Shown here piece by piece: positions 24,067 through 34,980 of a DNA stretch of 64,000 nt (position 1 is the first letter of the stretch; each line of letters opens with the position of its first letter). The stretch lies in contig RPFO01001921.1 in assembly GCA_009746045.1 (NCBI GenBank), positions 24,234-88,233 on the forward strand. The letters are read 5' to 3'. The translations under genes and the position numbers were made by a program. Below the pieces are notes generated by a model. That model worked only from the letters and a program-made list of their open reading frames with translations, was not told where the DNA came from and searched no databases. This stretch comes from Mesostigma viride (Eukaryota; Streptophyta; Mesostigmatophyceae; Mesostigmatales; Mesostigmataceae).

Positions 24067-24920
24067 ATAAAATACGGGTTGATAAATCAGGCTGAAAGAA
24101 AAGTTGTTAAAGAAGCCACGGGATATGTACAGAGGTTGTCTCACTTAATTAATAATAGTCATTGGTGTACAAAGAAATGAACAGAAAAAGCCACTTGGCA
24201 GGCCGACCAGCAAGGCGCAATTGGACTTTGAGACGCACCCTGGCATCCACCAAGCCCATGAATGCTGCTGGACAGTAGATGGCTGCCGAGAGAAACATGC
24301 ATGCTAATTGCATGACCCTTCCCACAGGATCGACACTGTTTTGTGGAGGCCACACAGCAGTATCTGGCAACCTATTTCTACCAGGAAAAAGACAAATTAT
24401 TCAATCCAAAAACTGTAAGCAAGCACGCATGGTTACTGCAGACACACCCGCCCATCATCATCATTTCATCCATGTGCGCGAACAGCTAGTTCAAAAAGCC
24501 ACTGTGCTACTCAAAACTCCTTTACGATGCTATAACGTTTGGGAACAAGAAAAAAAATTCATCCATAAAGCACACAGGTTCTTCCAACACAATGTACAGA
24601 GCACAAAACTGCGCGTGTGCCATAGCCACATGCACCGGGCCATAGTGAAAAAACTGCCATGCGCATGCGCATGGCACAGGGATAAAAAAGGGCACCGCCA
24701 GGTCGCCACCTGGTCTGCGCCCTGGCAGGAACGCTGCACTGAAAACTGGGCAGCCCGTCTACTTGCAGGCACTACATTGGCCATGCAAGCATACTGCAAA
24801 ACTGGATACAAGAAAAAGGGAGCAGCAGCTCGCGGAGTCCTTGCGTCGCTGCACACCAGGTACATGCCCATGAAAAAGTCGTGTCCCGCCCACCACCCGT
24901 GCGCTGCCGGGCCGCATCCC

Positions 24921-26197
24921 TCACATCAGCTGGCAGCAGCCGTCCTGTGCGCGTGGGTCGGGGAATGCCGCCACCATCCCGCGGTCGCGCATCGCCAGCA
25001 GCTGAGGGTGGATGTCGGTGAACGCCGGCCGCTGTGTGCACACCACGCAAGCGACACGTTGCCACCGGAGATACGTTCGAGGGTAGGTTACATCAGCGCA
25101 GCGAGACATGCTGGGCGGTGCATGTGCGGCCATGCCATGGATAGCAAAGAATATGGGGCCATGGCCTGCCAGAGCCAGCCAGGCTATGATCTGGCCTGCC
25201 GGCAAATGCAGGGCCACCTCCCTGCAGAGTTGCCTGCTCCCCATGCTCCCTCAGCGAGTGTTACTACCAAGCAGCAAGCTGACACAGTCACCAGGACTAG
25301 TGTGGCACTGAGGGGCATGCATTCAAGGGTAACTTGACACCCACGTACACAAGGTCGGGCATACAACAGCTCAAGGGTTTCCAGATATCAGACGCTACTT
25401 GATCCACCCCGACGGGGTTAACCAGCATCCACTTCGTGTGCCAGTCCGAAGCCCAGGGTGCTATCGGCCACCAGAGTGGAGCCGAGGCTTGCCTGCCGCC
25501 TTTCCACACAAACGCCAAGGGTCCATGGGGGCTGCATCACGTCTCAGAAGAGCGGTACCTGACTCCATGGAGCGATGCCGACACACTGCCCTGCCTAGTT
25601 GCTGGCATTACCTCGCCCCCTGCAGCACGGCTTCAACCACCCCATGGGCTCCCTTTCCCCGCCGTTACAGATGGGGCTGCCCATGCTGCTACAAGGCCTC
25701 TAATATGAACTGCATTCGCGAGGCATCCTAACCCCGGATGGCACCACCTGTGCTGGCTACTGGCTGCTGCCGCCTGAATGTATGCCCAGGCTCACCTTGT
25801 CGGGGTCATCGTCCCAGCAAGCGGACAGCAGCTGGCGCAAGTCCTGCGGGAAGTGGCGAGGAAAGGTCGGCCGCTCGCCATCGGCTGCCATCTGTCCCAT
25901 CTCCAGCGGCGACAGGCGGCCGTATCGGTCCGAGGGGAAGGACCGCTGGTTGGACAGCAGCTCCCACGCGACGATGGCAAAGCTGCCATCCGCACCGATG
26001 CAACACCGCCAGCAGCCAGCGCGCCACAGGCACAGACAGATCACAATGTGCATCCATGAGCCATAACAGTCAGCCCAGGATGGTGACCGATAATGGTGTC
26101 GTGTCGTTGGAGGTGTGATGTCATTGTTGTTGATGTTCTTGATGTTGTTGGTTTTGTTGGTGATGGTGATGGTGATGGCGATGGCGATGGCGATGGC

Positions 26198-26229
<32 letters not shown>

Positions 26230-29200
26230 GGGCGAGGGCGAGGGCGAGGGCGAGGGCGAGGGCGAGGGCGAGGGCGAGGGCGAGGGCGAGGGCGAGGGCG
26301 AGGGCGAGGGCGAGGGCGAGGGCGAGGGCGAGGGCGAGGGCGAGGGCGAGGGCGAGGGCGAGGGCGAGGGCGAGGGCGAGGGATCGAGAGGGCGAGGGCG
26401 AGGGCGAGGGCGAGGGCGAGGGCGAGGGCGAGGGCGAGGGCGAGGGCGAGGGCGAGGGCGAGGGCGAGGGCGAGGGCGAGGGCGAGGGCGAGGGCGAGGG
26501 CGAGGGCGAGGGCGAGGGCGAGGGCGAGGGCGAGGGCGAGGGCGAGGGCGAGGGCGAGGGCGAGGGCGAGGGCGAGGGCGAGGGCGATGGCGATGGCGAT
26601 GGCGATGGCGATGGCGATGGCGATGGCGATGGCGATGGCGATGGCGATGGCGATGGCGATGGCGATGGCGATGGCGATGGCGATGGCGATGGCGATGGCG
26701 ATGACGGAAATGATGATCATCATCATAGACCATAGATGCTTCTTGTGCATAGTAAAGCAAAACCAGCCACAGGTGCAAGGATGAGAGATATGCAGCATAC
26801 CCCTCTCTGCCATGCAAGAAGATGCATGGTAATGGACACATTGCGGCCGCAGGAGGTAGGGGGAGGTGCACTCGTGGCCCTCCTTATTCCACGGTGCTGC
26901 ACATCATCGTGTGCTGCAAGCAATCATCATTGCTATACAGCTTGCTACGGTGCATGCATCTGTCAAATTTGCTACCACCGGGACGCACGTATCTACTGTG
27001 CATATATGTACGGGCTGCCAGCACAAGAAACAGCCACAACAACGCTGTGCAGCGCCCACACAGGGTATGTGCCACAGGGGGTATGCGCAAGTTGCCCACA
27101 ACACGCAAGGCGGCCCCCTGTCCCACTTACGAGTAGACATCCACCTTCTCCGAGTGGGGCTGGCGGCGGAACACCTCCGGCGGCATGTACCTGCCAGGGG
27201 GGGTGCACCATGCGCGCACGCGGAGAAGCAGGGGCATCCAGGGGTGCGAGGTGAGGCGTTGCAAACTAATGGACGGTAGCTGCACTGGTCAGAGCTTGCA
27301 GCGGGATGACAGCAGGCAGCGTGTTTGGCGTTGAACAAAGTGTGTTGCATGCCAAGTCTCTTTGGGGAAACCGTCGTTGCGGGAAACAAGCCACTGGCTT
27401 GGGTTGGGCCACTCGATCGCCTGCTCATCGCCCGTACATCGGCATCAGGGGCGCATCCAACGGGCCACGATATCCCCACGACAAACTTCACGCAAACAGT
27501 CGCTAGGCCAGGCAAACCTCAAGCCGGCGATCGCTAGGCCAGGCAAACTTCACGCCGGCGGTCGCTAGGCCAGGCAGGAATGCTGGGCAGCCACCCGCTT
27601 GGACAATCCAAAGCGAGGGGGAGGCGAGGCGATGGCCGGTGGGCCCGCGCGGCTGCCAGCATGCCGCGGGTGTACGCTGGCTGACCCGGGTATCACAGTG
27701 GTGGCGGCGCATGGCCCGCGTGTGTTGCCTGGGCCGTGAGCAAAAGCCGTGGTGCTGCCCGTGCGCACACGCCGCAAGGTGGCTCCCGTGGGCCGCTTGC
27801 CCAACTACAGCGCACGGATGCTGCCACACGTGCGCAGCCGTGGCACGGTCTCTATGGCACAGGGGGGAAGGGGGAGGGCCCTTCCCTTGTACCACACTTG
27901 GGGACCGCCGCGCGCAGGTGGCCAAAGGATTATTCCACAATAATGATGGCGCAGGCGGCTAACGATTTAAGGGCGGCTAGCACCTCGCCATCCACCCCCG
28001 CAGTGTCCCTGCATGTTGAGGTGGAGGGTGATGCCAGGGACAAGGGCCGCTGCCAAGCACAGGCGTGACCAGCAAGCACAGGCATGACCAGCACAGGATG
28101 AGGCACCCTACATGCGGCCCACACGATGCCGCTGCGTCGCGCTGCTGGCGCCACGTACCGGTAGGACCCAAAACGCCCGACCTCCTCCCCCGCACCCAGC
28201 TCGCTCGAGTCGCGCTTGGCCCGAACGTCGCCCCCAATCTTGCCCTTGTGCACGCTGACATCATCCAGGATGGGTGGGAGCGGCAGATTTCTGCTGCGGT
28301 CGTGGAGGTAACTGTCCTTGAGCTTGCTGCCAAGCACCGAAGTGGGGTAGAGTGGGGCGCAGGGGATGAGGTGGGATGAGATGGGTGGGCGGGCGGGCGG
28401 GCGGGCGGGCAGGCGGGCGGGCGGACGGACGGACGGACGGACGGACGGACGGACGGACGGACGGACGGACGGACGGACGGACGGACGGACGGACGGACGG
28501 ACGGACGGACGGACGGACGGACGGACGGGTGGGTGGGTGGGTGGGTGGGTGGGTGGGTGGGTGGGTGGGTGGGTGGGTGGGTGGGTGGGTGGGTGGGTGG
28601 GTGAGTGCGTCAGTGAGTGGAGTGAAAGAATGATTGAGTGATGGAGTGCGTGAGTGATGGAGTGAGCAAGTGCGTGCTTGGGTGTGTGCCTGCGTGAGGA
28701 ATCAGGAGAGCGTTCCACTGTCACGCGTGCCCTGGCCACAGGCGCGGTGCGTGCGACGCCGTGTCGAGCCAAACAAGCACTCGCCCGCAGGGCAAGCACT
28801 TGCCGCCACTGCACACGCGTGACACGTTGAGGACAGCTGACCATGGCCATAGGCGTGCGCGATGGGGCCACAGAAGCGTGAGGGAGGACGGGAGTCCCTG
28901 CCCCCATCTTTCTGTGCAACACACAGGGATGGAAAGCACTCTTAAATCGCTCCACGTTTCCACCACGGGGCCGCGTGCAATAACTAAGATATGCGTGTTG
29001 GGGTTGTGGGGGAGGGTGCAAAGTACCCTGCCTGAGGTGCTTGCCATGCCGGCCATGCACGATATCATGCTGGCTTCTAGGCATTTATGGCGTGCCTACT
29101 GGCACACCAACATCCCTGGCTTGCCACCACCCCACGCACCACCACACAGCATCGCCCACCCGGCCCCACCCCACCGACCAGAGCCCAAAGTCCACCACGC

Positions 29201-32200
29201 AGGCGCGGCGCTCGCTGTTCAGGCAGAGGTTGCCCAGCTTGAGGTCGCGGTGCACGATGGAAGGCGACTGCGTGTGCAAGTAGCACAGGGCGTCGGCCAC
29301 GTCCAGGCACCACGTAATCGCCTCCTCGGGGAGCACCATGTGGCGGTCCACGGGCTCCTCCAGCGTGCCACCAGTCAGCAGCTCCTCCACAATGAAGTCT
29401 GCCGTCTCCTCGCCCAGGTCTGGCAGGGACAGGAGGCATGGTGAAGAGGATACGTGTGCAGGGGTCAAGCGCCATGTCTCGGCGCACAGCACACTCGATT
29501 GTTCCAAGGCAAGGGGCATGGCGCACAGCACACTCGATGGTTCCAAGGCAAGGCAAGGGGCATGGCGCACAGCACACTCGATGGTTCCAAGGCAAGGGGC
29601 ATGGCGCACAGCACACTCGATGGTTCCAAGGCAAGGGGCATGGCGCACAGCACACTCGATCGTTCCAAGGCAAGGGGCATGGCGCACAGCACACTCGATG
29701 GTTCCAAGGCAAGGGGCATGGCGCACAGCACACTCGATGGTTCCAAGGCAAGGCAAGGGGCATGGCGCACAGCACACTCGATGGTTCCAAGGCAAGGGGC
29801 ATGGCGCACAGCATACTCGATCGTTCCAAGGCAAGGGGCATGGCGCACAGCACACTCGATGGTTCCAAGGCAAGGGGCATGGCGCACAGCATACTCGATG
29901 GTTCCAAGGCAAGGGGCATGGCGCACAGCACACTCGATGGTTCCAAGGCAAGGGGCATGGCGCACAGCATACTCGATCGTTCCAAGGCAAGGGGCATGGC
30001 GCACAGCACACTCGATGGTTCCAAGGCAAGGGGCATGGCGCACAGCACACTCGGTGGTTCCAAGGCAAGGGGCATGGCGCACAGCATACTCGATGGTTCC
30101 AAGGCAAGGGGCATGGCGCACAGCACACTCGATGGTTCCAAGGCAAGGGGCATGGCGCACAGCACACTCGATGGTTCCAAGGCAAGGGGCATGGCGCACA
30201 GCACACTCGATGGTTCCAAGGCAAGGGGCATGGCGCACAGCACACTCGATTGTTCCAAGGCAAGGGGCATGGCGCACAGCACACTCGATGGTTCCAAGGC
30301 AAGGGGCATGGCGCACAGCACACTCGATTGTTCCAAGGCAAGGGGCATGGCGCACAGCATACTCGATTGTTCCAAGGCAAGGGGCATCAAGGGGTCAAGC
30401 GCCGATGCCAAGGTACCGGTGCCACTATCGTTCAGCAGCTTGCAAAGCCAGGGGCCCAGGCGCAGCGCGCTCCGCAGACTGTCGCGCCCTATGCATACGC
30501 AGCGCGCACACGGCATCGCGTCTGCCCTGCCATGCGTGATGACGACAAGCATCGTGTCTGCCCTGCCATGCGTGATGACGACAAGCATCGCGTCTGCCCT
30601 GCCATGCGTGATGACGACAAGCATCGCGTCTGCCCTGCCATGCGTGATGACGACAAGCATCGCGCCTGCCCTGCCATGCGTGATGACGACAAGCATCGCG
30701 TCTGCCCTGCCATGCGTGATGACGACAAGCATCGCGTCTGCCCTGCCATGCGTGATGACGACAAGCATCGCGTCTGCCCTGCCATGCGTGATGACGACAA
30801 GCATCGTGTCTGCCCTGCCGTGCGTGATGACGACAAGCATCGCGTCTGCCCTGCCATGCGTGATGACGACAAGCACCGTGTCTGCCCTGCCGTGCGTGAT
30901 GACGACAAGCATCGCGTCTGCCCTGCCATGCGTGATGACGACAAGCATCGTGTCTGCCCTGCCATGCGTGATGACGACAAGCATCGCGTCTGCCCTGCCA
31001 TGCGTGATGACGACAAGCATCGCGTCTGCCCTGCCATGCGTGATGACGACAAGCATCGCGTCTGCCCTGCCATGCGTGATGACGACAAGCATCGCGTCTG
31101 CCCTGCCATGCGTGATGACGACAAGCATCGCGTCTGCCCTGCCATGCGTGATGACGACAAGCATCGTGTCTGCCCTGCCGTGCGTGATGACGACAAGCAT
31201 CGCGTCTGCCCTGCCATGCGTGATGACGACAAGCATCGCGTCTGCCCTGCCATGCGTGATGACGACAAGCACCGTGTCTGCCCTGCCGTGCGTGATGACG
31301 ACAAGCATCGTGTCTGCCCTGCCATGCGTGATGACGACAAGCATCGCGTCTGCCCTGCCATGCGTGATGACGACAAGCATCGTGTCTGCCCTGCCGTGCG
31401 TGATGACGACAAGCATCGCGTCTGCCCTGCCATGCGTGATGACGACAAGCACCGTGTCTGCCCTGCCATGCGTGATGACGACAAGCATCGTGTCTGCCCT
31501 GCCATGCGTGATGACGACAAGCATCGCGTCTGCCCTGCCATGCGTGATGACGACAAGCATCGTGTCTGCCCTGCCATGCGTGATGACGACAAGCACCGTG
31601 TCTGCCGTGCCATGCGTGATGACGACAAGCACCGTGTCTGCCCTGCCATGCGTGATGACGACAAGCATCGTGTCTGCCCTGCCATGCGTGATGACGACAA
31701 CGGAGCCCTACCTGGGCCCACGGCTGTGACACCAGGCGCAGGACGCGGAGCATGCCGCAGAGGTGGCCATCAAAGGGTACCCTTCAGAGATGTGCCTGCT
31801 GAACGATAGAGTTTACCACCACGCATGATGGAGCTCTCAAGACGTACGCCGCCCTGTTGTGACTGCTCTGACAGTGGGCCGACCTCAATCGCAGGGCATG
31901 CTTGCACCGCGCTGCTGGCAACCGCACCTGCCCTCCCTCCCCCCCTGCTTGACCTCACCTTTCCACCCCCCACCGCTGGCCTCACCTCTCACCCCCCAGC
32001 CGATGACCTTTGCGATGTTTGGGTGGTTGAGCGCGCGCATCACACGTATCTCGCGCGCAAAGTCCCGCACTTGCTCCGCCTCAGCGAGCGCCTCAGGTTT
32101 GAGCATCTTCACCGCGCAGCGCTGGCCGCGGAACAGGAACTCGCCCACACTGGCAAAGGCGCCCTCTGAAGACAAGGGGGGTCGAAGATATGAGGGCAGG

Positions 32201-33699
32201 CGTGCAGGCGTGGAGGCGTGGAGGCGTGCAGGCGTGGAGGCGTGGAGGCGTGGAGGCGTGGAGGCGTGGAGGCGTGGAGGCGTGGAGGAGTGGAGGCGTG
32301 CAGGCGTGCAGGCGTGCAGGCGTGCAGGCGTGCAGGCGTAGCCAGGGCCAACGGCCAAGCATGCATGCGCACACGCAAGGGGTTGGCGGGGGGTCACTAG
32401 CGCACACATCGCTGCCACGTGGCTGGTTGTGGGACCATCGCGGTTTGCAGCCAGGAAGAGGGGGGCCCGGAGATGTGGCCGGCACATGGGCCACACCACA
32501 CGCACGTATACGTGAGCGAAAGAGGGTCGCAAGAGCAGGGCAGGCACCGGCACCACACAGGGCCTACAAGCCGACATCGTGTGAGCAACAAAGGCCATGG
32601 AATAGGCATGACGCAGCCACAGGTTGTCGTGGTCATCATGATGACATCATGATGATGCCGGTGTGTCTCTCCTTGTTGCTGCCACGCGCAACCCTAGAGG
32701 CCGTGACAGGACTCGGCACCCACATGCCATGGGGAGCAAGCTGTCTGTGAGCGTGACAGGGGCGCCGCTACTGGGGGGATGAGGCGCATGTGGGTACCGA
32801 GTCCTGGCATAGTCTTGTCACCCAACGGTCGACATCGTGAGAAAAACACCTGGCACAATTATTCTATCAGTGCTGGCACTTGCGTCACGAGGAGGCGTGC
32901 CACGCTGACACAAAAAACTGGTTGTTTGATTGCAGCGTGCACCACGGGGCGGGCTATGGCGGCAACACGAGTCCATTTACCGGCCTTTCTTCTCTCTGCC
33001 CTAACTGCCCTACTCTGCCCTTTCTTCCTGTTGTGCACATACAGGGATTAAAAGCACTCCGGTGCTCCGTGACTCCCCAACGGGAGCACGAGTTTAATTA
33101 CTTAATCGATTTACCGGCCTTGAAGCACCGGCAGTGCAGGCTGCCTGTACTCGCGTCAATTGCGCGCGCGCGCGGGTTACTCCCAGCACGTGGTGGCCAC
33201 GGAGCACATAGTGGCCAGGGGTAAGCTGTGGGGTTACACTTTGCTTGAGACACGTGCGTACCAGCCAGGGGTGGCCGGCCATTTTACCAATTCTGTTGCC
33301 ATAAGGTACGTAAGGTCAGGACTCAGGTACGACGAACTAATTACTGGACACCCCATGGCACGAGCTGCAAAGCCCCGCATTCGCGCACCATGCACACACC
33401 AATATACACTCTATTCTGTGCACGAGCGAAAGCATGTCCATATTACAAGGCAGTGACGTAAGGTGCAATGTCGAGCCAGGAGCTTCCTGGCCGGTCCTCG
33501 TACCTCCTGTTGTCTTGACGTATTCGAGCTCGTGCCACTGAATTTCGCCTCCCTCGCTAGCATCTTGTAATAGGTAAGCAAAAGAGGCCCGCTTTGACAT
33601 AACAGGCATTTGAGCGGGAGGTAGGGTTTGAGCTACTGTCGCATAATCTGCGCGGACGTCCGAAGCTGGTACGTCGAGCTCCCTACCTCCAATGGCCAT
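24921..33699 (-). CDS. TKL/Raf-like protein kinase, 8 exons, 404 residues
   Basis: Exons on the minus strand: 33699-33504, 32165-31986, 30488-30417, 29419-29179, 28326-28159, 27190-27131, 25982-25796, 25031-24921. All introns are GT-AG and phases match at every junction, giving 1215 nt. The catalytic domain spans about residues 61-383: glycine loop GEGAFASV (65-72), ATP-anchoring Lys85 in CAVKML, helix-C Glu104, HRDLKLGN (206-213), DFG (226-228), YMPPE (287-291), [13 protein letters not shown], and RPAFTDI near the C-terminus. Every catalytic residue is present, so activity is expected. RPAFTDI and [13 protein letters not shown] favour the tyrosine-kinase-like group (Raf/MAPKKK-like or cytosolic TKL) with Ser/Thr specificity; substrates are unknown. 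There are no transmembrane or extra domains; the first ~60 residues are unassigned. The activation segment is long, with 62 residues between DFG and PPE. The exon 4 donor is uncertain: gtcggt gives DFGLCKLK, a site 12 nt on gives [11 protein letters not shown]. The gene is divergent from the twin-LOV gene. Upstream exons cannot be excluded. Confidence 0.85.
26158..26703. repeat. (GGCGAG)n/(GGCGAT)n array in kinase intron 6
   Basis: About 410 bp of GGCGAG hexamers flanked by GGCGAT hexamers on both sides, with a single GGATCGAGAG break near 26381. It lies wholly inside the intron between exons 6 and 7. The period is a multiple of three, so long Arg-Gly, Ala-Arg and Asp-Gly frames appear; they are not genes. 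Confidence 0.95.
27495..27580. repeat. three ~30-bp repeats in kinase intron 5
   Basis: CGCTAGGCCAGGCAAACYTC occurs twice in full and a third time partially, spaced about 30 bp. It is the smallest of the intronic arrays in this gene. Confidence 0.7.
28384..28608. repeat. (GGGC)n-(GGAC)n-(GGGT)n array in kinase intron 4
   Basis: Three consecutive tetranucleotide blocks differing by one base per unit: a short GGGC block, about 100 bp of GGAC and about 80 bp of GGGT, decaying into GAGT-rich sequence to about 28680. Confidence 0.95.
29483..30390. repeat. 39-bp minisatellite in kinase intron 3
   Basis: About 23 units of 39 bp, each containing GGTTCCAAGGCAAGGGGCAT and GGCGCACAGCACACTCGAT. At least two units carry a 5-bp GGCAA insertion. 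Variants are single-base (CGATGG, CGATTG, CGATCG; CACACTC, CATACTC). The 39-bp period leaves frames open on both strands; none is a gene. Confidence 0.95.
30522..31700. repeat. 36-bp minisatellite in kinase intron 2
   Basis: About 33 units of 36 bp made of CATCGCGTCTGCCCTGCCAT then GCGTGATGACGACAAG, with scattered transitions (CATCGCG/CATCGTG/CACCGTG, CCATG/CCGTG). There is no size variation between units. It ends 34 bp from exon 3. Apparent 400-860-residue proteins over this array are artefacts of the 36-bp period. Confidence 0.95.
32186..32341. repeat. 8-bp (GGCGTGGA/GGCGTGCA)n array in kinase intron 1
   Basis: About 19 copies of an 8-mer, a GGCGTGGA block giving way to a GGCGTGCA block, starting 21 bp from exon 2. 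Confidence 0.92.
32988..33108 (+). mobile_element. 121-bp LINE-B-like 3' end insertion in kinase intron 1, with target duplication
   Basis: The right part (GCTCCGTGACTCCCCAACGG then GAGCACGAG and a TTAATTA tail) matches the 3' end of the family B LINE at 45725-46688. The segment is flanked by a 13-bp direct repeat, ATTTACCGGCCTT, at 32975-32987 and 33109-33121. That is the expected product of target-primed reverse transcription of a severely 5'-truncated LINE, or of a SINE sharing the LINE tail. Confidence 0.75.
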
Positions 33700-34980
33700 G
33701 TATACGACCGAATTTCGACGATCAAAATCACGCAGCTATTAAAAACATGTCTAATAAATTAATCTGCAAAAGATTGAGCTACCATAGCGCTTCGGTCAGA
33801 TCTACATGTATCGCGGGGCAACAAACGGCCACGTTCTGCCAACCCTAAAACTAATTTTCTCGTTTCTTGTGGCCTGCGTTCTCCTTGGGGTGAAGGGCCA
33901 GACAGTCAAATTCATTTGACTTGTCGAAAAGACAACTAAGCAAACCGAACTTGATAGTCTGTAGATCTCAAAATTTTTAAATGTTAGTAATGATGATCCT
34001 GCTGGCTCAGGCTGTCAGAGGCTCTTGCCCTGCCCAAACGACAAGTAGGCAAACCGTACCAGGCTCAGACTTCTTCGTTGCGAAACGAAGAATATCGAAC
34101 GCCCGGTTGAGGATACACTCGGCCGTTATAGCCATCTCTATCAGTCTGTCTGGCTATGACCGGCGTTGTTGAGAGCTTTGTTGAGTTGAGTCTATTCCAG
34201 CGCCGGTGGTCCGACAACTGGCAAGTTGCAAACACGCACGTTTTTCCGGCAAACAGCCAAACACGCACGTTATGGTTCACCGGCGCGGGAATAAACTCAA
34301 CTCAACTTTTCTTTCCGGGTAAATCAGGGGGTAAATGGGCATTTTTATCAAGTAACGTGCGTGTTTGCCACTTGCTACCTATTTGAAACTCTACAGTACG
34401 GCGGAGCCAATTTTCGGAAGAACCTCACCCTTCTGCTTGCAAATTAGGGACAAATTCGTTGGATGGATCCTGGACGCGGCGCGACATGCTTACGGCAGCT
34501 TGTTATGATTGGCAGCTTGGTCGGTGCTGGCGACAGGAGAACGGTCCACGACTCACGAGTTCCCAGTTCCCACGTTCCCCACTGCCTCCTGGGAGTTACC
34601 AGGTTTATCGTGTACCAAACTCGTCACGCAATTTCTCGAGCCTGAGCGGAATCATTTGATGGTCGTCATCAATTGGACTGTCGGCTTTATCAAGGTGGAC
34701 ATTTTATAGACAGAATTCCATCTCGCAATCCACTGTGTATCAGAGGCGCATACGCTTAAGATGGCAAGCCATGTCGAGATGGTCATTTTCAGCGCATACA
34801 TACGCTTTGTAGTGAGTTACAACGCTGATGTAGTCTAACCATACAGCCTGACCATGGACCGCATTGCATAGGAAAGTTTACACAATCACAAGGGGGTATC
34901 GCCACGGTCGTGTTTGTGGAAGTGTACTACTCGTTATCTCAGGAGAATTTCTCAGCCCGCCCGTGGTTTCATCGCGTAAA
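33700..34980. promoter_or_regulatory. shared upstream region between the divergent kinase and twin-LOV genes
   Basis: About 1.28 kb separates the two start codons, so promoters and 5' UTRs of both genes must lie here unless unseen 5' exons exist. It has no convincing coding frame. It contains nested inverted repeats (34180-34375, listed separately) and a CTTCGTT/AACGAAG hairpin near 34074. I cannot place a TATA box or transcription start with confidence. Confidence 0.6.
34180..34375. repeat. two overlapping inverted-repeat pairs in the divergent spacer
   Basis: Pair one: 34180-34208 and 34278-34306, 27 of 29 positions complementary, 69-nt spacer. Pair two: 34221-34242 and 34354-34375, 21 of 22 complementary. 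AAACACGCACGTT occurs at about 34230, again at about 34259, and inverted at about 34354. The pairs overlap, so they would form alternative hairpins. This could be a promoter element cluster or a decayed foldback/MITE-type transposon. Confidence 0.75.

Noticed and set aside
24279-25337. 352-codon plus-strand frame opposite the last kinase exon
   Set aside because: No recognisable motif, and antisense to a well-supported exon and its downstream region.
29077-31809. Open frames of several hundred residues on both strands (up to 863)
   Set aside because: They translate the 36- and 39-bp minisatellites in every frame; the real kinase exons use different splicing and only short parts.
31681-31810. 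An extra kinase exon between exons 2 and 3
   Set aside because: A GTAGGG donor is present, but no frame links in phase to both neighbours without a stop, whereas exon 2 joins exon 3 directly in phase.
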